Assembly (NCBI RefSeq): GCF_001854245.1
Contig: NZ_CP015381.1
Location: 4,391,400-4,455,399 of the forward strand
DNA from: Desulfococcus multivorans
GTDB taxonomy: Bacteria; Desulfobacterota; Desulfobacteria; Desulfobacterales; Desulfococcaceae
Reading direction: 5' to 3'
DNA: 64,000 nucleotides
Position numbers and translations under genes: made by a program. The notes under the pieces are model-generated. The model had not been told where the DNA came from. It saw nothing but the letters and a program-made list of their open reading frames with translations, and made no database searches. This document shows, piece after piece, positions 39,549-48,553 of the stretch (position 1 is its first letter; each line of letters begins with the position of its first letter).

Positions 39549-40642
39549 CAAATTCCTAATAAGTTCGACGCATTAGCCACCTTCGGGTGGCTTTTGCCGT
39601 TGTAGGTATGTTGTAGTTTTCGGGCCTCGGCATATGCTGCCTTGGCATTGGCCGACTGCCCTTGAAAATATCGCTCGAACGCCGCGTTGGTGCTGTGCAT
39701 CGTTCCGTGTTTGATCTGCTCCGGGCTCATCACCTGGCCGAGCGCCGTTACCGTGCTGTGTTTTGTCCCGCCGTAAAGGTCCACGCCCTCGATACCCAAG
39801 TTCTCACAGGCCCGCGTCCACCACTTGTAAAACATCCGCTTTCCGAATGGCTGCCCCGCCTTCGCGCCGTTTGCGGTCTTGTCATGCCGAAAAAAATGCA
39901 GATCCGGCAGACCGCGCGGCATCGCCTTCAGGGCCTCGATGTCTTCATCGAGCAGTGGGACCACCTTCGGCCGTTTCTCTTTTGGTGATGGGATCACGAT
40001 TGCGCCGAGTTTGTGGTTGATCTGCCCTTCTCTCAGTGAAAGCATTTCCGCCGGCCGTATGGACACATACGTTGCAAGCCAACGGATACCCAGGGCGATC
40101 TTAGGCGATATGTGCACCGATATCCGGCCCACCTCATCAATGATGGCCTGCTGTGTCTCCAGGTCGATGATATTCCTCCAGCCAAGTTCGAATCGGATCT
40201 CGGGAAATCTCGGCATCGCCTCAAGAACATCCCGCCGGACAAGCCATGTCCAGAAGGCATGAAGTGCGCTCTTCATGTCGGCCCTGGTCTTGTCGGAAAA
40301 ATCCTGTGCCCATAACAGGTCTTCTATCTCAGCGTAGCCTATGTTTTTGATGTTCACCTCCCCCCAGGCGTCAGTGGCCCTAGTCAAATAATTGTTGATG
40401 TTCCGGAATGACGCCGGCTTGACCTTCGTTTTTTTGAAGGCAAGATACTTGGTCACAAGGTTTGATACGGCAAGCGGTTTGTCCTTGGCGTAATCCCGAA
40501 GGTCAAACGTGCCCTTGTCCATCTCGTACCGAAGGCCGGTCAGAAAGCGTTCAGCCTCCGGCCTGGTCTTGAACCACCTGGACACAGATCTACCGAACCG
40601 AACAACAAACCCCCCACGGTTTTCATAGATTTGTCCTTTCAT
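39491..40642 (-). CDS. Tyrosine recombinase / phage-type integrase
   Basis: A 383-residue site-specific recombinase. The N-terminal part (MKGQIYENRGGFVVRFG, SRWFKTRPEAERFLTGL) resembles an Arm-DNA-binding domain, then a SAM-like core-binding domain about 65-160, then the catalytic domain. The first catalytic Arg is in SIRPAEMLSL; the second box reads YGGTKHSTVTAL, where a Lys-His replaces the usual HLRH, and the nucleophile is likely Tyr in NAAFERYFQ. I chose ATG 40642, 8 nt after AAGGAGGG. The last 19 codons lie in the tRNA-Asp gene and give the DETRTRDLRRDRPAF tail common to tRNA-linked integrases. Confidence 0.88.
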   Translation of the reverse strand: MKGQIYENRGGFVVRFGRSVSRWFKTRPEAERFLTGLRYEMDKGTFDLRDYAKDKPLAVSNLVTKYLAFKKTKVKPASFRNINNYLTRATDAWGEVNIKNIGYAEIEDLLWAQDFSDKTRADMKSALHAFWTWLVRRDVLEAMPRFPEIRFELGWRNIIDLETQQAIIDEVGRISVHISPKIALGIRWLATYVSIRPAEMLSLREGQINHKLGAIVIPSPKEKRPKVVPLLDEDIEALKAMPRGLPDLHFFRHDKTANGAKAGQPFGKRMFYKWWTRACENLGIEGVDLYGGTKHSTVTALGQVMSPEQIKHGTMHSTNAAFERYFQGQSANAKAAYAEARKLQHTYNGKSHPKVANASNLLGICGGSDETRTRDLRRDRPAF

Positions 40643-40689
40643 GCAAAGCCCTCCTTTCGAGGGAAGGCTATTATGTCGGCGTCGGGCAG

Positions 40690-40890
40690 TCAAGAGATAC
40701 CTCGATACGGTATACGGCACATCAAACGCGCCTGGTCGCATGGCGAGGCATTATCCCAGTCAAGGGTGCAGGGATTTTTTGTCTGTAGGTCTTCGAGCGG
40801 TCTGAAAAGATATGGATCGCCAACGAACGCAAGATGGTCAGTTGGGGTCCACTTTGGTTTGCGTGGAAAAACTCTGATTTGGTTGCCCAT
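40690..40890 (-). CDS. Small protein upstream of the integrase, unassigned
   Basis: A 66-residue frame ending 47 bp before the integrase start on the same strand. ATG 40890 has GAGGAATTCGG just upstream. The sequence has a conserved-looking run of aromatic and proline residues (VFPRKPKWTPTDHLAFVGDP) that resembles an element I associate with short mobile-element proteins, but I cannot name a family. It could be a recombination directionality factor by position, or a remnant of a longer gene. Confidence 0.4.
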   Translation of the reverse strand: MGNQIRVFPRKPKWTPTDHLAFVGDPYLFRPLEDLQTKNPCTLDWDNASPCDQARLMCRIPYRGIS

Positions 40891-41094
40891 CCGAATTCCT
40901 CTGAGATGGGCGGGGCTTTGGTGTGGCAGGATCAGGATAAAAAAATAATTTGGGGGTGTCAAGGGTAAAATTCAAAGCATAACATAATAGCCCGAGCCAA
41001 TTTTTAGTTCCTTCCGATTTGTCCCGGTATTGTCCCGGAGATAGACGGTATAAAATGTGATGGTGTGGGATAAAAACTTTAGGCGGTTCTATTA

Positions 41095-42240
41095 TTAAAC
41101 CCTAACCAACTCCATCAATGGCTCAAAAGAATATAACGCTGGCTTTCTGCCCGAAGCATCTTCCACTGTAACAATCAGATTTTTTTCCAATAATACTCTT
41201 GTAAATCTTGCAGCGGTCGCAGGAGAAATTCCACTCTTATGTGTAAATTTGTTGTTTCTGAATACTGGATTTGTGAAAACAAAATCAAGCGCGTTGACAC
41301 TCCATTTAGAAGATAAAGCATCTGAAAAAACTATTTTCATATTTTCATATAATGCCCTTATGCTCTCCGCTATAGTAAGATTCCTAATGGCCTGCTGCTC
41401 AACAGCTTCCATAAAAAAAATGCACCAGCTTTCCCAATCACTATTTTCGGATACATTTCGCATTGTGTCTATGTAACGATCTTTATTGTCTTCCAAATAC
41501 CCACTTATATAAAAATGAGGCGCAGATATAGTTCCTGAATCCCATAACATCAATGTAATTAACATTCGTCCAATACGCCCATTACCGTCCTTAAATGGAT
41601 GCAGTGCCTCAAATTCAATATGGGCTATAGCTGTTTTAACCAATGTTGGATGTGGGCCTTCTTCTATGTATAAGAAGAGCTTATCCAACCCCTCCTGCAG
41701 TTTTTCAGGGCTAATTGGGATAAATAATATATTTCTTTTCAGCTTATCGGCTATATAGTTTTGTTCATTCTTAAACATTCCTGGCGATTTTGAGGCGCCA
41801 CGCCCGTAAAACAGTAATCGCTGGTGGATTGCTTTAATCAACGATTTGGATAATTTGTAGCCATCTTTCATTGCTGCTTGCGTAGCTTTCAACGCTCTCT
41901 GATAAAGTATCGTTTCAATAACTTCTGACCTTACGTTTGTAGAACTCCCTGCTTCGATGTCACAATCTGCCTCATGCTTGATGCCACAATCTGCCTCATA
42001 CTTGAGGATTTCATCCATTGTACTCACAGTACCTTCCATTCTTGACGATATAACGGCCTCTTGATTGCGCAAAGGAGCTAATAGTATTTCACTGTTGTGC
42101 ATATTTTTTAACATTTGATCGTATCTTGCAACAGCATCGGTGGCTTTCACTAAAGGCTCAATAAATCGTTCATAACGAATACTACCTGGTGGGAATTTGT
42201 CATAATGATAGTTAACAGCGTTTTCCAAATTGAGATCCAT
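41095..42240 (-). CDS. Fic domain protein (predicted AMP-transferase, class II)
   Basis: A 381-residue protein that should transfer AMP (or another nucleotide) to a target protein. The Fic active-site motif is complete: HPFKDGNGRIGR at 214-225 with catalytic His214. An N-terminal inhibitory motif of the (S/T)xxxE(G/N) form, SSRMEG at 65-70, is present, so activity is probably self-inhibited through its Glu (class II). The C-terminus (about 290-380) looks like a winged helix (SGISPATAARFTRVLLEKN). No separate antitoxin gene adjoins it. The gene is much more AT-rich than its neighbours, suggesting transfer. Two short copies of EADC (82-95) reflect a 24-bp tandem duplication. Confidence 0.9.
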   Translation of the reverse strand: MDLNLENAVNYHYDKFPPGSIRYERFIEPLVKATDAVARYDQMLKNMHNSEILLAPLRNQEAVISSRMEGTVSTMDEILKYEADCGIKHEADCDIEAGSSTNVRSEVIETILYQRALKATQAAMKDGYKLSKSLIKAIHQRLLFYGRGASKSPGMFKNEQNYIADKLKRNILFIPISPEKLQEGLDKLFLYIEEGPHPTLVKTAIAHIEFEALHPFKDGNGRIGRMLITLMLWDSGTISAPHFYISGYLEDNKDRYIDTMRNVSENSDWESWCIFFMEAVEQQAIRNLTIAESIRALYENMKIVFSDALSSKWSVNALDFVFTNPVFRNNKFTHKSGISPATAARFTRVLLEKNLIVTVEDASGRKPALYSFEPLMELVRV

Positions 42241-42321
42241 CGCTTTATCCTCAATGATTTGATATAAACATTTTACATTAAAATAGTGTCAAAGAAGCTT
42301 GTGGTCAATATTACTATAATT

Positions 42322-42497
42322 TTTGAGAGACAAAAACAATAGGCCTTAATTAATTCAACCCAAAAGCGCTTGTCTATCATATTCAGCTCTATTTGAGAGA
42401 CAAAAACAATAGACCTTAATTGATTCAACCCAAAAGCGCTTGTCTATCATATTCAGCTCTATTTGAGAGACAAAAACAATAGACCTTAATTGATTCA
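42322..42497. repeat. 70-bp tandem repeat, about 2.5 copies
   Basis: Copies start at 42322, 42392 and 42462 with TTTGAGAGACAAAAACAATA. The first two are near-identical over 70 bp and the third stops after about 36 bp. It lies upstream of the Fic gene and beside the IS21 remnant. Confidence 0.9.
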
Positions 42498-42657
42498 CTT
42501 GGACGCTAAAGAAAACGGACCCGTATGTGCTCAGATAAATTGACCCACCGTGTGCGCACTTTTTTTCTTTCAATGTGGATAAAATACGCTGGATCGATCC
42601 TGTTTTTTGCAGAAGAGAGGTATTTTGGAGATCAGAAAGTCGTTTTTTGGAAGGGCC

Positions 42658-43401
42658 TTATTTTTCCGCTGTATCGCTTTCCGGCACCCTGAGTGATGCG
42701 CCATCGATGCGGATGGTGATGCATCGGTGTTTGAGCCGATCCAGGAGGGCGTCAACGAGGGGTTTTTTCTGGAACAGATCGTACCATTTCGGGTAGTCGA
42801 GATTGGTTGTTATAATTGTGGACGCTTTGCCGTAACGTTCACCCATCAGCTTGAAAAAACTGTTGACCTGTTCGGGCCTGAGGGTGAGATAATCGAGTTC
42901 GTCGATCAGCAGGACGGGGTAGTTGCAGAGCCGCTGGATGAGCTTGGGAGTGGATCTGTCCGCCAGTGAGGCATACATCTCGTCGAGCAGATCCTGGGCA
43001 TGATAAAACCGGCCTCGATATCCATCGATGAGCGCCTGGCGCAGCAGGCCGATGGCCAGGCCGGTCTTTCCGGTTCCGGGATTGCCGATAAAGACGATAT
43101 TCTCGGCGCGGTCAATAAACGAGAGGTCCGCCAGTCCCATGATATGCGATTTGTCGACGGCCGGCTGTTGGTCAAACGGGAAGGTTTTCAGGGTCCAGTC
43201 GTAGGGGATTTTTGCCTGATTGAGCCGGTAGATCATGCTGCGCTGCTGCCGCCATGCCTTCTCTTCACACAAGCGTCGCCACAGCACCTCCGTTGTGGGG
43301 ATCCCTTCTTTATCCGCCTCTTCAAGCATGCGATCGAGCCCGTCGGCCATGCCGGCAAGACGCAGTTCAATGAGCAGTTGACGGAGTTTTTCGCGCATCA
43401 C
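42658..43401 (-). CDS. istB: IS21-family helper ATPase IstB
   Basis: IstB is the AAA+ regulator of IS21 transposition, related to DnaC. The 247 residues appear full length: N-terminal helices (LRQLLIELRLAGMADGLDRM), Walker A FIGNPGTGKTGLA (105-117), Walker B VLLIDELDYL, and sensor region TIITTNLDYPKWYDLF. Its start overlaps the stop of the istA fragment (ATGA), the normal IS21 arrangement. Because istA is broken, the element cannot move on its own. Confidence 0.92.
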   Translation of the reverse strand: MMREKLRQLLIELRLAGMADGLDRMLEEADKEGIPTTEVLWRRLCEEKAWRQQRSMIYRLNQAKIPYDWTLKTFPFDQQPAVDKSHIMGLADLSFIDRAENIVFIGNPGTGKTGLAIGLLRQALIDGYRGRFYHAQDLLDEMYASLADRSTPKLIQRLCNYPVLLIDELDYLTLRPEQVNSFFKLMGERYGKASTIITTNLDYPKWYDLFQKKPLVDALLDRLKHRCITIRIDGASLRVPESDTAEK

Positions 43402-43634
43402 TCGTCCGGGGCCAGATCAAAAAAGTCGCCGGCCACAAATGTGAGGATCAAATTTTCGAGCCGGACGAGATCATACAATCCATAGTGCAGCGCCTGTTCA
43501 ACGGCTTTTCTGAACGCGTCGGCCGGGTAGGTGCGTTTCAGATCGAGCAGCGTTTTGAGTTTTCGCCTGCCGATGCCTCGGGTCCGTTTTTTTAAACCCA
43601 CCACATATTGATCCAGGGTCGGGCAGCTTCCCAT
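43398..43634 (-). pseudogene. C-terminal fragment of IS21-family transposase IstA
   Basis: Only the last 78 or so codons are recognisable (KLKTLLDLKRTYPADAF, KAVEQALHYGLYDLVRL), matching the IstA C-terminus that precedes IstB. The frame stays open upstream to about 43737, but the catalytic DDE domain is gone. An IS1380-type element begins on the other side of this break and may have caused the truncation. Confidence 0.75.
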
Positions 43635-43792
43635 GAGCGCCTGTTGCTCCTCTGAGGAGAATTTTTTGCCCTTTAATCCTAAAACAAGCGTGATTTTATA
43701 GCATAAAGCAAAAAAATACTCGAAATATCCGTCTTGTCAGCGTATTATGTGTTTGCCAAAACCTATAATGCCGTCAAGAAGGAGTATTTCGA

Positions 43793-44982
43793 GTGACACC
43801 GATTATCTCTAAAAAGCTGAAGAACCGCAAGCGAAAAATCACGCGACGAACCCGAAGAAGAAACTGGGAAGACCGGCCGCGGCCGATGATTTCGGGGTCC
43901 AATATCCATTATGAATTTGACGGTCGCAGCAAAGGCATTGCCGGCGGCGGGATCGGCATCATTCACACCCTGGCTGAACGAACCGGCTTGATGGATGAAC
44001 TCGATGAGCGGCTTGAGATCTTGAAGCGGCATTTGCCCTACCATGAATCGGACCATGTTCTTGACATCGCCTATAACCTTCTTGCCGAAGGCAGTTGTCT
44101 TGAGGATATTGAATTGCTCAGGAATGACGAGGCCTGGCTCAATGCGCTGGGCGCTGAGCTCATCCCCGATCCAACAACCGCCGGCGATTTTCTGAGACGC
44201 TTTGATGAAGATCAGATCATCGAGCTGATGGAAGCCAAAAACGAGATCCGGAAGAAGATATGGCGCCGGCAGCCCCGGTGCTTCAGGAAAGAAGCGGTCA
44301 TCAATGTCGACGGTACGATTTCCGAAACATCGGGGGAATGCAAGGAAGGCATGGACATCTCTTATGACGGGAGATGGGGATATCATCCCCTGGTCGTATC
44401 CCTGGCCCAGACGCGGGAACCCCTCTATCTGGTCAACCGGCCGGCCAATGCACCGTCTCATCTGGATTCGGCCGTCTGGATCGACAAGAGCCTGGATCTC
44501 GTGAAAGGGATCTTTGGCACCGTCAAGCTCCGGGGAGACACCGATTTCGGTCTGACCGCCCATTTTGATAAAGATGTACGCTATTTTTCTATATCACCAA
44601 TGATGCCAAAAACTCAAAAGAGCAGATTCTTGAATTCTATCGAAAGCGGGCTGATCACGAAAACGACATCGAGCAGCTGAAAAACGGGGCCTGCGCCCTC
44701 AAGGCGCCGTCAAACACGCTGCTTTCCAACTGGGCCTACATGGCCATTGCTTCGACGGCATGGGATTTGAAAGCATGGTACGGATTGCTGATGCCGTATC
44801 GGCACTTGGGAAAACGGATCGTACGCATGGAATTCAAAAGGTTCATCCATACCTTTATCCGGATCCCGTGCCTGATCATCAGAACCGGCAGGAAAATTGT
44901 CTATCGGCTCGTGGGATATAATCATTCCCTGAAACACGCTCTGAATTGTTTCCACGCCTTGAAACAGTTCAACTTTCCATAG
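43793..44982 (+). pseudogene. IS1380-family transposase, deleted and frameshifted
   Basis: The first part is in frame to about 44600: a basic start, [20 protein letters not shown], the first catalytic region [14 protein letters not shown] and [16 protein letters not shown]. The usual central portion (roughly 120-150 residues after FDLTxHFD in family members) is missing. Then the frame shifts by one base near 44587 in a T-run, and the C-terminal part continues as [37 protein letters not shown] to 44982. So the gene has both an internal deletion and a frameshift and is dead. GTG 43793 has AAGGAG about 9 nt upstream. Confidence 0.85.
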
Positions 44983-45010
44983 CGGTATTTTCCGGGGCAG
45001 GAATTGCATG

Positions 45011-45889
45011 ACGCAATTGTGAGCCCGCTTTTAAACCACGGAAAGGAGAGCGCTATGCAGCAACACGACAATCCGGCCTGAACATGAAATACAGGGTGAT
45101 CCGCGCCCTGATGACGGCCCGGTTCGACTTTCAGAAGTTAGAAATTTCACAGGAAATAGAGACGAACCCAATTTTTCTCATTTGAGTTAGTCGTATTGTA
45201 AACGCGCTTGTTTTAGGCCTAACTATTTGTTATCATGTAGATTCAACATAACCATCCGATATTGAAGGGTATTCATGCCATTTCTTCTCCCTTTGATATC
45301 AGCCACAGTCCACCCATGCTCCACCCCGAAAACAAAAAAAGCCCCACCATCACCACCGATGGGAGACTTATTTAAAAAACAGTAATAGAATTCCCCACGC
45401 CTTGTCCTTCCCTTGGGGGGCTTTAGCACTCCTTCTCTTCTTCGTTAAGCGTTATAAACCCGTTTTGTTGCTATGGCAATAAAAAAAGTTATTATTGTCA
45501 TTGACGCCCTACAGCTTCTCCGTATTCCTCCACATCCATATTATCCTGCCGACGCACAGATCGAGCCAGTCAAGGCCTGTCACCTTTGGCGAAAAATCCG
45601 GGTTGTCGCTGATCGGCACAAATCCTTTTTCCCACCGCTGAACCCGCTTCACCGCGGGAAAGACTGCTTGATAGAAAAGTCGGGTTGTCGTCAAGGAACT
45701 GCTGCGAGAACTAACGAACGCAGACACGCCGGCGGCAGTTTATCCTTGACAAATGCTCAGAAGCACTTTAATAGCTGTAATGTAGTTGTTTTGTATTTTT
45801 TGTCAGGGAAACAGTTCCAGATCCGGTTAAATCGATGGTGTTTATTTTTCCATATATGTTCAATCTGTTAAACAAAAAAGGAGCGGTGA
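45011..45889. other. Intergenic, probably decayed sequence
   Basis: About 880 bp without a gene I can support. A 68-codon minus frame (45223-45429) and a 72-codon minus frame (45509-45727, with VQRWEKGFVPISD and TGLDWLDLCVGRIIWMW) look protein-like but match no family I know; the second could be a remnant. A promoter for the next gene is listed separately. Confidence 0.45.
45746..45774 (+). promoter_or_regulatory. Possible sigma-70 promoter of the 3-hydroxyacyl-CoA dehydrogenase gene
   Basis: TTGACA (45746-45751), 17-nt spacer, TAATAG (45769-45774), 115 bp before the ATG. Confidence 0.4.
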
Positions 45890-46846
45890 ATGGATCCTAA
45901 AAGCGTAAAGAAGGTCGGCGTTATCGGTCTCGGAAAAATGGGAGCGGATTGGGTTGCGAATTTTCTGGAGACCGGTTTTGAAGTTATCGGTTATGATGCC
46001 AATACCGAGATGTTCGAAAGATCCAGAAAACAGGTGGCCGGCGACTTGAATTGGTTGAAGAAGAAGAAACACGCCGATGATGCGGATTTTGATGTGGATG
46101 CCTGTCTGGCGAAATACAAAATCGTCGAAACCGAAGACGCGTTTGTTGCCGAGCTGCAATCGTGCCAGATTTTTCTCGAGGCGATTTTTGAAGACATCAC
46201 ACTCAAATGCGACATGCTCCAGAACTTAACCCCCAAAATGCCGGCCGGGATTGTCCTTTGGAGCAACACGAGTTCCCTGAGCGTGCTCACCATGGCCGAA
46301 GCCTGCGGCAAACCCGAAATGTTTGTCGGCACCCACGGGATGAACCCGGTACATCAGATGCCGGCGGTGGAAGTGGTCCGGCACAAAAAAGTTTCCAACG
46401 AGGCGCTTCAATTTACCGTTGATGTTTTGACACTCATGGGCAAAAAGCCTTTTGTCGCCACCGATGTCAGCGGCTTCTGGGTCAACAAACACCTGATGCC
46501 CTTCATGTTCGAGGCCTACCGTGCCCTTGAACGCGGTGAAGTGACCGTCGCCGATGGAGATTGGGGACTCAAAGGCAGCCTGGGCCACCCGCAAGGGGTG
46601 TTCAAGCTTTCCGATTTCATTGGTATGGACACCATGTACCGGGTGGGTATGTCCATGTATCTGGCCACGCAGGATCCCCGTCTGTATCCCCCGCTGATCG
46701 TGATGCGGATGATTGCCAGAAACGAACTCGGCGTTAAAACCGGGAAAGGGTTTTATGAGTGGGACGGATTTAAAATTGTCAAGGAAAGAGATTTTTCCGA
46801 CCTGGTCATCAAGGACGCCAACAAGCTGATCATGATTAAAGAATAA
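45890..46846 (+). CDS. 3-hydroxyacyl-CoA dehydrogenase family oxidoreductase
   Basis: A 318-residue NAD-dependent dehydrogenase of the 3-hydroxyacyl-CoA/3-hydroxybutyryl-CoA type. The N-terminal Rossmann motif is VGVIGLGKMGADWVANFL. The catalytic segment is NTSSLSVLTMAEACGKPEMF followed by GTHGMNPVHQMPAVEVV (His of the catalytic His-Glu pair in the usual HFFNPV position is replaced in context by HGMNPV). The C-terminal domain has VSGFWVNKHLMPFMFEA and GVKTGKGFYEW. GGAGCGG lies upstream of the ATG. Together with the ligase and symporter opposite it could oxidise a CoA-activated hydroxy acid; the substrate is unknown. Confidence 0.88.
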   Translation: MDPKSVKKVGVIGLGKMGADWVANFLETGFEVIGYDANTEMFERSRKQVAGDLNWLKKKKHADDADFDVDACLAKYKIVETEDAFVAELQSCQIFLEAIFEDITLKCDMLQNLTPKMPAGIVLWSNTSSLSVLTMAEACGKPEMFVGTHGMNPVHQMPAVEVVRHKKVSNEALQFTVDVLTLMGKKPFVATDVSGFWVNKHLMPFMFEAYRALERGEVTVADGDWGLKGSLGHPQGVFKLSDFIGMDTMYRVGMSMYLATQDPRLYPPLIVMRMIARNELGVKTGKGFYEWDGFKIVKERDFSDLVIKDANKLIMIKE

Positions 46847-46894
46847 TTGAAACCCGCTTTAAAAGCATTCTGTCTTTTGAATCATTGAAACAGT

Positions 46895-46936
46895 GCCGTG
46901 CATCGGTCCGAAGGATTGGCCGATGCACGGCATTTT
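46895..46936. terminator. Terminator between convergent genes
   Basis: GCCGTGCATCGG (46895-46906) pairs with CCGATGCACGGC (46920-46931), followed by ATTTTC. It lies between the dehydrogenase (plus) and the symporter (minus) and could serve both. Confidence 0.8.
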
Positions 46937-46976
46937 CATTGAGATGACCTCCCGATTCCAGAGAGCATCAGATCAT

Positions 46977-48542
46977 CTAGGCAACATGACCTTCCTTTTG
47001 TTCGAGTTCCTCCGGAACATTCACCAGGGCGATCGGCCTGAAAATCGGCGCTTCTTCCAATGCGGGATGAAAAAACAGGGCCAGGCTCCGTTTTTCAACC
47101 GCTCCCGGCTGGGTGAGCATGCAAACGCCGAAGAAAACAATGCCCGAAATAATCAAAGAAAACAAAAAGCCGTTCAGGTTCAAAAGCAATGGACTCGGAA
47201 ACAACACCATCTGCTTTCCACCGATGAAAAACAGCGCCACGTTGCTACCCACACCGATGATGGTAGCCCAAATCGCGCCCTGGGCTGTGGCACGCCGCCA
47301 GAAATAGGCGCCCCATAACGGGAAAATCGTCACCGCAATCATACCGAATGCAATGACGGACAGCTCGGCCACCGGCGTGTTCGGATTCCAGCCGATCGCC
47401 ACACACGCCGCCATGATGACAAGGACACAGAGTTGGGCGATTCTGATCAATCTGTGGGAAGACAGATCCGGAAAAATCAACTTGCAGAGATCGTTGGTGA
47501 TATTCATGGCATTGCCGAATACCATGCCGTTGACCGTGGACATTGCCGCCGTAAACCCGCCTGAAACGATAATCGCCGCGATGACCTGGGGAAAGGTTCT
47601 GGATGCCGCGAGGCCATACACCTTGTCGGCTTCGACCCCCTCGAGACCCGGAACGATCAACCTGGCGGCGATGCCGATCAGGGTGGGCATCGTGATGATG
47701 ACCAGGCAAATGGCGCCGAAACTCAGCACCATGGCCTTGAAGCCATTGGCGGATCGGCTCGCGTAGGCATGCATATACGGTTGGGGCATGCAGATACACC
47801 CCAGGCACATGGCTGTTGAAAAACCAAAGACCATGGAATAACTCCATACTTTTCCGTCATTCCAGCCCAGCTGGAAAAGCTCCGGGTGTTTCTGGTGGAC
47901 CAGGTCCATGGTTTGAGTGAAACCCCCGTTTGTCGACATCACACCGAAGAAGATCACGAACACCATTGCCGTGAAGAATACCCCCTGAAGTGTGTTGACC
48001 CAGGCCGCGCCCTTCATACCGCCCATCATGAGATAGAGCGCGATAAAGACGGGCACGAAAAAAATCCCGACATGATATGAAACCAGTCCCTGGCTCATGG
48101 CCTCGAGCATGGCCCCGATGGCTTGAATCTGGGCCACGAGAAAGGGAATCGAGGACATGAGGACAACGATCGGTATGATGATGCGCATACCCTTGCCGTA
48201 ACGGTCGCCAAAGGGCGCGCCCATCGACATCCATTTTCTCGTTCGGCCGAGAATAAAGGTTTTGCGGTGCAGGAAGTACCACAGGAATCCCAGGGGGACC
48301 AGATTGACGGTAAGCACATATAGCGCACCGTATCCGGTTCTGTAGCCTAAACTGGACATGCCGAACATCGAAAAAGCGCTCAAAAAGGATGCCAGCATGC
48401 TGAAAATCAGCACGAAGTACCCCAGGCTGGAGCCGGCCACAAAATAATCGTCCGCCGAACGCGCCGCTCCCTGTCGGAATGCGATATAGCTGACGATGAC
48501 GGAAATGAAACAGATAAACGTGATAATGAGTGTCGCGGTCAT
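46977..48542 (-). CDS. Sodium:solute symporter family (SSF) transporter
   Basis: A 521-residue inner-membrane symporter with about 13 hydrophobic helices. SSF signs include the early GSSLGYFVLIFSMLASFLSAF segment, GYRTGYGALYVLTVNL, LMMGGMKGAAWVNTLQGVFF and the Na+-site region ASRTFPQVIAAIIVSGGFTAAMSTVNG. It would import a small organic acid with sodium; the substrate is unknown. A 94-residue membrane protein begins the pair 12 bp upstream, and a CoA ligase precedes that, suggesting uptake followed by CoA activation. Confidence 0.93.
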   Translation of the reverse strand: MTATLIITFICFISVIVSYIAFRQGAARSADDYFVAGSSLGYFVLIFSMLASFLSAFSMFGMSSLGYRTGYGALYVLTVNLVPLGFLWYFLHRKTFILGRTRKWMSMGAPFGDRYGKGMRIIIPIVVLMSSIPFLVAQIQAIGAMLEAMSQGLVSYHVGIFFVPVFIALYLMMGGMKGAAWVNTLQGVFFTAMVFVIFFGVMSTNGGFTQTMDLVHQKHPELFQLGWNDGKVWSYSMVFGFSTAMCLGCICMPQPYMHAYASRSANGFKAMVLSFGAICLVIITMPTLIGIAARLIVPGLEGVEADKVYGLAASRTFPQVIAAIIVSGGFTAAMSTVNGMVFGNAMNITNDLCKLIFPDLSSHRLIRIAQLCVLVIMAACVAIGWNPNTPVAELSVIAFGMIAVTIFPLWGAYFWRRATAQGAIWATIIGVGSNVALFFIGGKQMVLFPSPLLLNLNGFLFSLIISGIVFFGVCMLTQPGAVEKRSLALFFHPALEEAPIFRPIALVNVPEELEQKEGHVA

Positions 48543-48553
48543 GTATCGCCCTC

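Larger units (their letters stand above)
39471..45010. mobile_element. Candidate integrated element / accessory block at tRNA-Asp (right end not found)
   Basis: The block starts at the tRNA-Asp 3' half with an adjoining tyrosine integrase and holds a small integrase-linked frame, an AT-rich Fic gene, a 70-bp tandem repeat and broken insertion sequences. Base composition falls well below that of the flanks in the Fic part. No second copy of the tRNA 3' end was noticed downstream, so the right boundary given is only where insertion-sequence remnants stop. Confidence 0.5.

Noticed and set aside
42322..42497. CRISPR array
   Set aside because: Units follow each other directly with no unique spacers and no cas genes are near.
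43793..44982. Programmed frameshift in the IS1380-type transposase
   Set aside because: About a third of the protein is missing at the same place, so the frameshift is decay rather than regulation; family members are normally one frame.
45217..45454. Integron attC site (GCCTAAC ... GTTAAGC ends)
   Set aside because: The ends fit RYYYAAC/GTTRRRY, but about 230 bp is too long, no inner L boxes were found, and there is no integron integrase or cassette array.
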